A DNA stretch of 6,532 nt from an uncultured Anaerotruncus sp. (GTDB lineage: Bacteria > Bacillota > Clostridia > Oscillospirales > CAG-272): positions 1 through 6,532 of the forward strand of contig CAJLZE010000085.1 of assembly GCA_905210995.1 (NCBI GenBank). Reading direction: 5' to 3'. Both the position numbers and the translations under genes were made by a program. The notes under the pieces are model-generated. The model saw only the letters and a list, made by a program, of their open reading frames with translations, was not told the DNA's origin and made no database searches. Within the stretch, counting starts at the first letter, position 1; every line of letters begins with the position of its first letter. This document shows, piece after piece, positions 1 through 6,141 of the stretch.

Positions 1-244
1 CGGAGCCGATGCGCAGCGCGGATGGCAGCGCCTTTGCCGCGTTTATATATGCGGCGGTAAAATACAGCTCGTCGGCGGTCGGCTCGCGCCCGAGACGGCG
101 CAGTATCCCGCAGGCGGCGGCAAATTCCGCAGGTGTGAGGGAGAGCCCGAGGTCCGAGCGCACGGCTTCGAGATAATCACCGCCGGCGGTCAGAAAGCCG
201 CTTACCGTGCCTCGGCGGCGCGGGCGGGCAGAGCATCCGTTCAT
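1..244 (-). CDS. Partial hypothetical protein, weakly PurL-like N-terminus (runs off left edge)
   Basis: Only the first 81 residues are in the window; the reading frame stays open to the left edge. The start is well supported: its ATG (244..242) overlaps the mtaB stop TGA (243..241) as ATGA, and a strong AGGAGGA lies 6 bases upstream, so the two genes are probably translationally coupled. After an Arg-rich N-terminus (residues 8-11), residues 32-60 read DLGLSLTPAEF, then ILRRLGREPTADEL. This resembles, in order and spacing, the segment just before the active site of PurL-type phosphoribosylformylglycinamidine synthases (an L.R.P..TE-type motif). In PurL the next residues are a WSEHC/WSDHC motif with a key His; here they are AAYINAAKALPSAL, so that site is missing. 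It may be a divergent or inactive PurL/AIR-synthase-related paralogue, or the similarity may be chance. The gene is real; the family is a weak inference. Confidence 0.6.
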   Translation of the reverse strand, partial: MNGCSARPRRRGTVSGFLTAGGDYLEAVRSDLGLSLTPAEFAAACGILRRLGREPTADELYFTAAYINAAKALPSALRIGS

Positions 245-1602
245 CTGTTTTCCTCCTCTATCATCTTGCCGAGGCAGACCGAGCCGTATTCAAACGACGG
301 GTCCTCGGCGGTCCCTGTCAGCCGCACGGGCAAAAGCCTTCCGTGCGGGTTTTCCGTGGCGGGAACGCGCACCTCGATGAACGAACCGGTATGCCCGACG
401 GCAGTTGCGCCGTCAAAGGTCTCGAAAAGCACCGACGTCATCGGGCTGTTATTTACGGCATCGTCGAGTATTTCTTTTCTTATTCCGCGCTCAAGGTCGG
501 AGAGCACCGCCGCGCGGCGATGCTTTTCCGGTTCGGGTATCTGCCCGGGCATTACCGCGGCAGGCGTGCCTCGGCGTGGCGAGTACGGAAAGACATGAGC
601 TGCGAGAAAGCGTGCGCGGCGCATGAAGTCGAGCGTTTCGGCAAAGTCCTCTTCCGTCTCGCCGGGAAAGCCGACGATGACGTCGCAGGTGAACTGCACG
701 CCGGGTATCGCCGCACGCAGGTCGTCGAGCACCTTCATGGCGCGGTCGGCGTTGTATTTGCGGCGCATTGCCGCAAGCGTGCGCGAGCAGCCGCTCTGGA
801 GCGATATGTGAAAATGCGGCGCAACGGAGGAAAGGCGTGATATTTTTTCGATGAATCCGGGGCGCAGGAGCGACGGCTCGAGCGAGCCGAGACGGATCCT
901 CACGCCGTACCGCCGCACTTCGGGCAGCGCGTCTGCGGCGCAAAGGAGCTCCTCAAGACTTGTGTCCCCGAGGTCGCGCCCGTATGAGGCGACTTCTATT
1001 CCCGTAAGCACCACCTCGCGCGCGCCGCCGCGCACGAGCCCCGCTATTTCTTCAAGCGCCGCGTCCTGCTGCTTTGAACGCACGGGACCGCGCGCGTCGG
1101 GAATTATGCAGTAGGAGCAGCGGTTTTCGCAGCCGTCCTCTATCTTGACGTATACGCGCGTGCGGGAAAAAGCCGATATCGCCATAGGCTCAAATGTGTT
1201 GACGCCGAACGCGGGAACATCCGAGAATGCCGCGGCACTTCTGCCGCGTGCAACAAGACGGTCGAGCTCGTCTATCGCCGCGAGCTTTTTTGTATTGCCT
1301 ATAACGGCATCCACGCCCGCTATCGCCGCGAGCTCGTCGGGGGATGTCTGAGCCAGGCAGCCCGTTACTATCACAAATGCGCCGGGAGAACGTGAGCGCA
1401 GACGGCGTATCATCTGACGCGATTTGCGTGCCGCCTCAGCCGTGACGGCGCAGGTGTTTATAATGTAGGCGTCGCAGCGCTCCTCGGGCGGGAGCACGGT
1501 GTACCCGCGGCGGCGAAGCTCCTCTGCGGCGGCTTCGCTCTCATATTGATTTACCTTGCAGCCGAGGGTGAGAATACCCACGGCGGGCTTTTTTTCGTTC
1601 AT
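241..1602 (-). CDS. mtaB: tRNA (N6-threonylcarbamoyladenosine-37 C2) methylthiotransferase MtaB
   Basis: Cytosolic radical-SAM Fe-S enzyme that adds a methylthio group to t6A37 of ANN-decoding tRNAs, giving ms2t6A. The 453-residue protein has the methylthiotransferase layout. The N-terminal domain begins LTLGCKVNQYE, with cluster ligands C15, C51 (NTCAVT) and C82 (TGCLAQ). The radical-SAM core carries C158, C162 and C165 in GCENRCSYCIIP, followed by RGPVRS, then DVIVGFPGETEEDF at about 307-320 and HVFPYSPRRGTPA at about 336-348. A TRAM-like RNA-binding tail occupies roughly 388-447. LGCKVNQYE and the TRAM tail point to MtaB rather than MiaB or RimO. I chose ATG 1602, with AAGGTG 5 bases upstream. 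A longer frame from ATG 1650 also has AAGGAG upstream, but that start overlaps a good -10 box and would add an AT-rich 16-residue stretch not expected in the family. The stop overlaps the next gene by ATGA. Confidence 0.95.
   Translation of the reverse strand: MNEKKPAVGILTLGCKVNQYESEAAAEELRRRGYTVLPPEERCDAYIINTCAVTAEAARKSRQMIRRLRSRSPGAFVIVTGCLAQTSPDELAAIAGVDAVIGNTKKLAAIDELDRLVARGRSAAAFSDVPAFGVNTFEPMAISAFSRTRVYVKIEDGCENRCSYCIIPDARGPVRSKQQDAALEEIAGLVRGGAREVVLTGIEVASYGRDLGDTSLEELLCAADALPEVRRYGVRIRLGSLEPSLLRPGFIEKISRLSSVAPHFHISLQSGCSRTLAAMRRKYNADRAMKVLDDLRAAIPGVQFTCDVIVGFPGETEEDFAETLDFMRRARFLAAHVFPYSPRRGTPAAVMPGQIPEPEKHRRAAVLSDLERGIRKEILDDAVNNSPMTSVLFETFDGATAVGHTGSFIEVRVPATENPHGRLLPVRLTGTAEDPSFEYGSVCLGKMIEEENR
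251..258 (-). promoter_or_regulatory. Ribosome binding site for the left-edge gene, inside the mtaB 3' end
   Basis: On the minus strand this reads GAGGAGGA, 6 bases before the ATG at 244..242. It lies within the last codons of mtaB. Such a strong site at an ATGA overlap fixes the start of the downstream gene and argues that the two are one transcript. Confidence 0.8.
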
Positions 1603-1607
1603 CCGGA

Positions 1608-1615
1608 CACCTTCC
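1608..1615 (-). promoter_or_regulatory. Ribosome binding site for mtaB (short start)
   Basis: On the minus strand this reads GGAAGGTG, with AAGGTG ending 5 bases before ATG 1602..1600. It supports translation from 1602 and sits about 20 bases downstream of the predicted transcription start near 1634. Confidence 0.6.
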
Positions 1616-1640
1616 GTTTTTTGCGTTTCTTTGTTTTTAT

Positions 1641-1669
1641 ATTGTATCATAAAAAGCGCTCCTTGTAAA
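1641..1669 (-). promoter_or_regulatory. Sigma-A-type promoter of mtaB
   Basis: On the minus strand TTTACA (1669..1664) is followed by a 17-base spacer and TACAAT (1646..1641). Each hexamer differs from the TTGACA/TATAAT consensus at one base. The predicted transcript start is near 1634, about 32 bases before ATG 1602. The -10 box overlaps codons 2-4 of the longer alternative mtaB reading, which argues against the 1650 start. Confidence 0.65.
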
Positions 1670-1759
1670 GATTTGCCCCGCTCGGGAAACGCTAAAAAGC
1701 CGTGCCGAAAGAAAAATCGAAAAATTCGTGAGTTACGACGAAAAAATGCTTAAAAAGTA

Positions 1760-1788
1760 TTGCAAAATCCGATTTGGTGTGATATAAT
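1760..1788 (+). promoter_or_regulatory. Extended -10 sigma-A promoter of rpmE
   Basis: TTGCAA (1760-1765), a 17-base spacer and a perfect TATAAT (1783-1788) preceded by TG at 1780-1781, giving an extended -10. The predicted start is near 1795, leaving a leader of about 46 bases before the rpmE GTG. It is divergent from the mtaB promoter; about 90 bases separate the two -35 boxes. Confidence 0.75.
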
Positions 1789-1828
1789 GTAGCGTAATTG
1801 CGGTAACAGGCAGCATTTTATATAAAGC

Positions 1829-1834
1829 GAGGTG
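1829..1834 (+). promoter_or_regulatory. Ribosome binding site that fixes the rpmE start
   Basis: GAGGTG ends 6 bases before GTG 1841. An in-frame GTG at 1832 lies inside this site, so it cannot use it. The binding site therefore selects 1841 as the start. Confidence 0.75.
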
Positions 1835-1840
1835 TTAAAA

Positions 1841-2056
1841 GTGAAAGAGGGTATCCATCCTAAATACGAGGAAGTCACTATCCGGTGCGCATGCGGTGAG
1901 ACCGTTCGCACCCGTTCGACCAACCCGAAGGGCGGAGATATCAGAGTCGAAATTTGCTCAAAGTGCCATCCCTTCTTTACCGGCAAGCAGAAATTCGTTG
2001 ATGCAGGCGGCAGAGTTGATAAATTCAAGAAGAGACTTGAGGCAAGCAGCAAATAA
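1841..2056 (+). CDS. rpmE: 50S ribosomal protein L31, zinc-binding type
   Basis: Structural protein of the large ribosomal subunit at the central protuberance and intersubunit bridge. The 71-residue product starts (M)KEGIHPKYEEV, the standard L31 N-terminus, and has the expected family length. Cys16 and Cys18 (RCACG) with Cys39 and Cys42 (CSKCHPFF) form the four-cysteine zinc site of the C+ form; the TGKQKFVDAGGRVDKFKKR tail is typical. The start is GTG 1841, set by GAGGTG 6 bases upstream; an in-frame GTG at 1832 would add three residues and overlap that site. It has its own promoter and is followed by a terminator-like hairpin. In many bacteria zinc-type L31 acts as a zinc reserve replaced by a zinc-free paralogue when zinc is scarce; no such paralogue is in this window. 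Confidence 0.96.
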   Translation: MKEGIHPKYEEVTIRCACGETVRTRSTNPKGGDIRVEICSKCHPFFTGKQKFVDAGGRVDKFKKRLEASSK

Positions 2057-2073
2057 GCTTTGTTACGAAAGTG

Positions 2074-2123
2074 GGGGCAAGTTGTGCGCAGAAATGTGAC
2101 GGCTTGCCCCGTTTCGTTTTTTT
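2074..2123 (+). terminator. Rho-independent terminator-like hairpin after rpmE
   Basis: GGGGCAAG (2074-2081) pairs perfectly with CTTGCCCC (2103-2110) across a 21-base loop. It is followed by GTTTCG and a run of seven T (2117-2123). It begins 17 bases after the rpmE stop and ends about 40 bases before hflX. The large loop and the interrupted start of the T-run suggest termination may be incomplete. Confidence 0.7.
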
Positions 2124-2162
2124 CTCCGTTTTTCATTCCACCAGAAAGGAAGCGGAAAAGAC

Positions 2163-3446
2163 ATGATATTGAATGACATCAAAAGCGATGAGAGCAGCGT
2201 GCGCGCGGTGCTCGTGGGCGTTGACACGTCCGATATGAAGGAGGGCGAATGCGACGTTTCGCTCGACGAGCTTGAAAGGCTCGCCGACACCGCAGGAGCG
2301 GACGTTGCGGCGCGCCTCGTGCAGGCGCGTGAAAAGCCCGATGTGAGGACTGTCATAGGCAGCGGAAAGCTCGCGGAGCTCAGGACGGTCTGCGAAGAAT
2401 GCGGAGCCGAGCTGTGCGTTTTTGACTGCGAGATGACGCCGTCGCAGATAAGAAACGTTGAGGACGAGCTGGGAGAGGTGAGAGTCATAGACCGCTCAAT
2501 GCTCATACTCGATATTTTTGCGCAGCACGCGGCGACTGCCGAGGGCAAGCTGCAGGTAGAGCTGGCGCAGCTCAAATATACCGCGCCGCGTCTTGTCGGC
2601 AAGGGCAAGCAGCTCTCAAGGCTCGGCGGCGGCATAGGCACCCGCGGTCCGGGCGAATCGAAGCTTGAATCCGACAAGCGCCACCTTGCAAGGCGCATAG
2701 CGTCGCTCGAGGCGGAGCTCGACGCGGTGGAAAATACACGCCGCACGACACGCGCGGCACGCGAGCGCAGCGGACTGCCGCGCGTTGCGATAGTCGGTTA
2801 TACGAATGCGGGCAAATCCACGCTCCTGAACCGACTGACCGATGCGGGCATTCTTGCCGAGGATAAGCTGTTTGCCACGCTTGATCCCACAACACGCAAA
2901 TTCACGCTGCCGGGCGGCGAGAGCGTTTTGCTGACCGACACGGTCGGGTTTATCAGAAGGCTGCCGCACCACCTTGTAAAGGCGTTCCGCTCGACGCTTG
3001 AAGAAGCGGCGCTTGCCGATATACTACTGCACATTGTCGATGCATCCGATCCGGAATATCCCGATGAGATGAAGGTGACGGAGGACCTGCTCACCGAGCT
3101 GGGTGCGGGCGGAAAGCCGGTACTTACCGTATACAACAAGTGCGACCACGAGGCTGAGGGCATACCCGCTCCCACGGTGGTGCCGAACGGCAGAAACCGC
3201 GCCGTCTGCGTTTCGGCGCTGACGGGACAGGGGATAGACGAGATGGTCGCAATGCTCGAGAAGATCGTGCGCGAGGGAAAGATCCGCGTGAGATTCAGAT
3301 TCCCGAACAGCGACGCCGGGCAGCTTGCGGTGCTTTACAGACTGGCGGCTGTCGAGGATGTTGAGTACGGCGACGAATATATCCCCGCCACGGCGGTAGC
3401 AGATGCGAGAACGCGCGGCGTTCTTGAAAAATACGAACTGAAATAA
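2163..3446 (+). CDS. hflX: Ribosome-associated GTPase HflX
   Basis: Cytosolic GTPase that binds 50S/70S ribosomes and, in studied bacteria, splits stalled or heat-stressed ribosomes. The 427-residue protein matches the usual HflX length and order. The N-terminal HflX domain carries the VIGSGKLAEL and TPSQIRNVED segments (about 64-73 and 92-101). The glycine-rich HflX signature LGGGIGTRGPGESKLE spans about 154-169. A coiled region (about 170-203) leads to the G domain: G1 GYTNAGKST (212-220), G2 region DPTTR (241-245), G3 DTVGF (259-263), G4 NKCD (325-328) and G5 SAL (351-353). All nucleotide-binding motifs are intact. A short C-terminal domain follows to residue 427. The ATG at 2163 is preceded by an AAAGGAAG-type site 12 or so bases upstream, rather weak for this window. 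I see no clear promoter between the rpmE hairpin and this start. The next gene begins 35 bases downstream, probably on the same transcript. Confidence 0.96.
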   Translation: MILNDIKSDESSVRAVLVGVDTSDMKEGECDVSLDELERLADTAGADVAARLVQAREKPDVRTVIGSGKLAELRTVCEECGAELCVFDCEMTPSQIRNVEDELGEVRVIDRSMLILDIFAQHAATAEGKLQVELAQLKYTAPRLVGKGKQLSRLGGGIGTRGPGESKLESDKRHLARRIASLEAELDAVENTRRTTRAARERSGLPRVAIVGYTNAGKSTLLNRLTDAGILAEDKLFATLDPTTRKFTLPGGESVLLTDTVGFIRRLPHHLVKAFRSTLEEAALADILLHIVDASDPEYPDEMKVTEDLLTELGAGGKPVLTVYNKCDHEAEGIPAPTVVPNGRNRAVCVSALTGQGIDEMVAMLEKIVREGKIRVRFRFPNSDAGQLAVLYRLAAVEDVEYGDEYIPATAVADARTRGVLEKYELK

Positions 3447-3481
3447 AAAATACCGCGGTGATGCGGGAAAAGGAGGCAGCT

Positions 3482-4105
3482 ATGGAATTAAAGCCGTATA
3501 AGACTCTCGGCAAAAAAGGCGAAAGCCTTTACGAGGATCGTCGTTCGGAATTTCTCGGCTGCGCTGTTCCCGTGTCATCCGAGGAAGAAGCTGCGGAATT
3601 CGTGCGCAGCGTAAAAAAGCAGCACCCCGCGGCGCGGCACAACGTGTGGGCATATGTGCTGCGCGACGGCGCCGAAAGGTATTCCGACGACGGTGAGCCG
3701 CAGGGCAGCGCGGGGATGCCTGTGCTTGAGGTCATGCGCAAGTCCGGTATCTGCGATGCCGCGGTAGTGGTCACGCGTTATTTCGGCGGCATTCTGCTCG
3801 GCACGGGCGGGCTTTTGCGCGCTTATTCGTCGGCTGCAAAGCAGGCGATAGCCGATGCGGGAACGGTAAACATGATACCGCTTGTGCTGATGACGTTTTC
3901 GTGCGGATATTCCGACCATCGGAAGATAACGCTCGAGCTGCCGCGCTTCGGCGCTGCGGTCGAAAAGACGGAATTCGGCGCAGAGGTGGAGCTTACCGTT
4001 TCGGTGCATACCGAAAATGCCGATCCGCTTGCGGCGCGTGTCACCGAAATGACCGCCGGAAGAGTCGGTGCGGTGCGTTCCGGTATGAAATACGGCGCCG
4101 AATAA
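3482..4105 (+). CDS. yigZ: YigZ/IMPACT-family protein (UPF0029)
   Basis: A 207-residue protein with the two-domain bacterial YigZ layout. The N-terminal domain contains the family hallmarks ARHNVWAYVL (51-60), SDDGEPQGSAGMP (68-80) and VVVTRYFGGILLGTGGLLRAY (95-115). A smaller ferredoxin-like UPF0029 C-terminal domain follows (about 136-200). The eukaryotic relative IMPACT modulates the Gcn2 kinase; the bacterial role is not settled, though translation-linked functions have been proposed. The start is ATG 3482, with a strong AAGGAGG 5 bases upstream. In-frame GTG 3458 and ATG 3461 lack such a site. The gene follows hflX by 35 bases, a gap holding only a tiny CCGC/GCGG hairpin (3453-3466) without a T-run, so co-transcription with hflX is likely. 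The family call is firm; the cellular function is not. Confidence 0.93.
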   Translation: MELKPYKTLGKKGESLYEDRRSEFLGCAVPVSSEEEAAEFVRSVKKQHPAARHNVWAYVLRDGAERYSDDGEPQGSAGMPVLEVMRKSGICDAAVVVTRYFGGILLGTGGLLRAYSSAAKQAIADAGTVNMIPLVLMTFSCGYSDHRKITLELPRFGAAVEKTEFGAEVELTVSVHTENADPLAARVTEMTAGRVGAVRSGMKYGAE

Positions 4106-4162
4106 TGCCGATATGCTCCATTATCGAAAATTTTTATAAAAAATGTGCCGAAAAAGAAGCAT

Positions 4163-4190
4163 TTCGACGTTTTTGTGCGTATATTATATA
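4163..4190 (+). promoter_or_regulatory. Candidate promoter upstream of dnaG
   Basis: An AT-rich block in the yigZ-dnaG gap holds overlapping -10-like hexamers (TATATT 4180-4185, TATTAT 4182-4187, TATATA 4185-4190). A poor -35 candidate, TTCGAC (4163-4168), lies 16 bases before TATATA. The compositional contrast with the flanking genes and the 145-base gap suggest a promoter here, but the -35 match is weak. Confidence 0.4.
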
Positions 4191-4203
4191 TGAGAGCCGA
4201 AAT

Positions 4204-4223
4204 TTTGCCGTCCGTGCGGCAAA
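4204..4223 (+). other. Perfect 7-bp hairpin in the dnaG leader
   Basis: TTTGCCG (4204-4210) and CGGCAAA (4217-4223) form a perfect inverted repeat around a 6-base loop TCCGTG. It sits 27 bases before the dnaG start and just upstream of the AAAGGAGG site (4236-4243). No T-run follows on the plus strand, so it is not a standard terminator. It could be a protein-binding operator or a leader RNA structure affecting dnaG-rpoD expression. Confidence 0.5.
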
Positions 4224-4250
4224 CAACTAAAATAAAAAGGAGGAACGGAG

Positions 4251-6032
4251 ATGATCCCTCGTGAAGTCATCGAAGAGGTCGTTGCGCGCAGTGATATAGA
4301 GCAGATCATAGGCAGTTATGTGACGCTGAAGCGTGCCGGCTCGAATCTTGTCGGGCTCTGTCCGTTCCATAATGAAAAATCACCGTCCTTTACCGTTTTT
4401 CCGAATGACCAGCATCCGCATTTTTATTGCTTCGGCTGCGGTGCGGGCGGCGATGTGGTCACATTCATAAGAAAAGCCGAAAACCTTGATTATGTTGCCG
4501 CAATAGAATTTCTTGCGGCGCGCGCGGGTATAGAGATACCTCACGACGAGGCAACGGCGCGCGATTCGGTTTCGAGAAAGCGGATACTTGAGATGAACCG
4601 CGCTGCGGCGCTCTTCTTTCACAAGTGCCTTTACGATCAGCGCTACGGCAATGAGGCGCTTGAATATCTTACCGGAACGCGACAGCTTACCGGGGCGACC
4701 ATCAAGCACTTCGGGCTTGGGTATTCGCCTAATGACTTCGGCATTCTGACCTCATATCTGAAGCGCCTCGGCTATACCGATGAGGAGATGACCGCGGGCT
4801 TTCTCTGCGGTATAAGTCAGAAAACGGGACGGCCTTACGATTACTTCCGCAACCGCGTCATGTTCCCGATAATCGACGTGGCGGGGAACGTTGTGGCGTT
4901 CGGCGGACGCGTGATGGACGACTCAAAGCCGAAATACCTCAATACATCCGACACTCCGGCATTCAAGAAGAGCCGCAACCTGTTTGCGCTTAACTTTGCA
5001 AAGGGCAAATGCACCGAAAAAATGATCCTTTGCGAGGGATATATGGATGTGATCGCGCTCCACGCCGCGGGATTTGAAAATGCGGTGGCGACTCTCGGTA
5101 CGGCCATAACCGAGGAGCACGCGCGGATAATGGCGAAATACACGAAGGAAGTCATCATCTGCTACGATTCGGACGAGCCCGGCATAAGGGCGGCAAACAA
5201 GGCGATGCGGGTGCTCGGCAGCGTAGGCGTCGAGGTGCGCGTGCTGCGGGTCGAGGGCGCGAAAGATCCCGACGAATTCATAAAGAAATACGGCGGGCCG
5301 CGTTTTTCGCTTCTGATAGACAAGAGCAGGACCGGGTTTGAGTTCAAATCCGAATCCGTGCTTTCCAAATACGATGTGAAGGATCAGCAGGGACGGCTGC
5401 GCGCAGCCGAGGAACTTGTTAAGATCATTGCCGACTACTACTCAAACGTTGAGCGCGAGATATACATATTCCGCGCGGCGGAAAAGCTGTCGCTCCCCGC
5501 GGACGTGATACGAAATGATGTTGAGCGAGAGCGGGCACGGCGAAGAAAGGAAAATGCCGCAGAACTCAGCCGCAGGGCGACGGCGTCGATACGCGATTTC
5601 GGCGACAGGGTCAATCCCGATGCCGCCAAGAACCCGCGTGCGGCGGTCGCCGAGGAGACCGTGCTGGGGCTTTTGCTGCTTGACGACTCACACCGTCGGC
5701 TCGCGGCAAGCGGAAAGCTCGGGCTGACGGCAGACGATTTCTTTACGGCTCTCGGCAAGCGGGCCTACGGTGATATCTGCCGTATGGAGGAGAGCGATCA
5801 CGGCTTTGATTTTTCAATGCTCGGCGAGGACTTTTCAGCCGATGAGATGGGACGGCTCGAGCGCTGTCGCAAACGGCGCGAGCAGCTCTCGGAAAACGGA
5901 ACGGATGTTCTGATCGCCGCGACGGATGTACTGCGCGCTGAGCACGCCAGGGACGGCGGCTCCGGCTCACTTTCGGGCGATCTTGAAGCAAAACGGCGTG
6001 CATTGGCACTCAGCAAGGATAAAACGCCCTGA
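4251..6032 (+). CDS. dnaG: DNA primase DnaG
   Basis: Synthesises RNA primers for lagging-strand and origin replication, working with the DnaB-type helicase. The 593-residue protein has the normal three-part layout. The N-terminal CHC2 zinc domain has ligands C37, H40 (CPFHNEKSPSF), C60 and C63 (YCFGCGAGGDVV). The catalytic RNA-polymerase core contains YFRNRVMFPI, GGRVM, KYLN and FKKSRNLFAL at about 198-247. Its TOPRIM fold has EGYMD (E262), YDSDEPG with metal-binding D306 and D308, and KDPDEF (338-343). The C-terminal helicase-binding region is roughly 465-593 and, as usual, the least conserved. All key residues are present. ATG 4251 is preceded by AAAGGAGG at a 7-base spacing. rpoD follows 109 bases downstream with no terminator between, as in the dnaG-rpoD operon common in Firmicutes. 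Confidence 0.98.
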   Translation: MIPREVIEEVVARSDIEQIIGSYVTLKRAGSNLVGLCPFHNEKSPSFTVFPNDQHPHFYCFGCGAGGDVVTFIRKAENLDYVAAIEFLAARAGIEIPHDEATARDSVSRKRILEMNRAAALFFHKCLYDQRYGNEALEYLTGTRQLTGATIKHFGLGYSPNDFGILTSYLKRLGYTDEEMTAGFLCGISQKTGRPYDYFRNRVMFPIIDVAGNVVAFGGRVMDDSKPKYLNTSDTPAFKKSRNLFALNFAKGKCTEKMILCEGYMDVIALHAAGFENAVATLGTAITEEHARIMAKYTKEVIICYDSDEPGIRAANKAMRVLGSVGVEVRVLRVEGAKDPDEFIKKYGGPRFSLLIDKSRTGFEFKSESVLSKYDVKDQQGRLRAAEELVKIIADYYSNVEREIYIFRAAEKLSLPADVIRNDVERERARRRKENAAELSRRATASIRDFGDRVNPDAAKNPRAAVAEETVLGLLLLDDSHRRLAASGKLGLTADDFFTALGKRAYGDICRMEESDHGFDFSMLGEDFSADEMGRLERCRKRREQLSENGTDVLIAATDVLRAEHARDGGSGSLSGDLEAKRRALALSKDKTP

Positions 6033-6073
6033 AATGGAAATAATTAAACCGTATGATCCGCTGTATATTTAAT

Positions 6074-6100
6074 TTGTACAATATATAATTGACATATACT
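6074..6100 (+). promoter_or_regulatory. Candidate promoter region upstream of rpoD
   Basis: This AT-rich block holds TTGTAC (6074-6079, within the palindrome TTGTACAA), a perfect TATAAT (6084-6089), a perfect TTGACA (6089-6094) and TATACT (6095-6100). The hexamers overlap rather than forming one ideal pair. TTGTAC with TATACT gives a short 15-base spacer, TATAAT lacks a good -35, and TTGACA has only GC-rich sequence where its -10 should be. A promoter giving rpoD independent transcription is plausible, but the exact elements are unclear. Confidence 0.45.
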
Positions 6101-6105
6101 ACCGC

Positions 6106-6118
6106 GCGGCGGAGCCGC
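6106..6118 (+). other. Short GC hairpin before rpoD
   Basis: GCGGC (6106-6110) and GCCGC (6114-6118) pair around a three-base loop GGA. The hairpin ends 10 bases before the rpoD ribosome binding site AAAGGA (6129-6134). No T-run follows, so it is not a terminator. It could be an RNA-processing or stability element between dnaG and rpoD. Confidence 0.4.
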
Positions 6119-6141
6119 ACACATACCGAAAGGAAAACAAA

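Noticed and set aside
1273..1334. Direct repeat of TATCGCCGCGAGCT at 1273-1286 and 1321-1334.
   Set aside because: Both copies lie inside mtaB and encode similar Leu-Ala-Ala-Ile segments with the same biased codons, so coding composition explains them.
266..1351. Long open frames on the plus strand opposite mtaB.
   Set aside because: They are antisense shadows in GC-rich sequence, without ribosome binding sites or recognisable protein motifs; mtaB is unambiguous on the other strand.
1725..1742. Inverted repeat TTCGT-8-ACGAA between the divergent mtaB and rpmE promoters, a possible operator such as a Zur box.
   Set aside because: Arms of five bases are expected often by chance, and the site does not match the longer AT-rich Zur/Fur-type palindromes known in Firmicutes.
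2063..2746. A 227-codon minus-strand frame opposite hflX.
   Set aside because: It is rich in Ser, as expected when a GC-biased gene is read antisense, and it overlaps the rpmE hairpin and the intact hflX.
3453..3466. CCGC/GCGG hairpin between hflX and yigZ, considered as a terminator.
   Set aside because: There are only four base pairs and no T-run, and the next ribosome binding site follows directly.
4102..4124. ATAATG/CATTAT inverted repeat at the yigZ stop, considered as a terminator.
   Set aside because: The stem is six AT-rich pairs with an 11-base loop, and the following T-run is displaced and mixed with A; too weak to call.
6033..6058. AATGGAAAT resembling a sigma-H -35 box before rpoD.
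   Set aside because: The matching -10 position (TGATC after 12 bases) fits the sigma-H consensus poorly, so the half-match is not enough.
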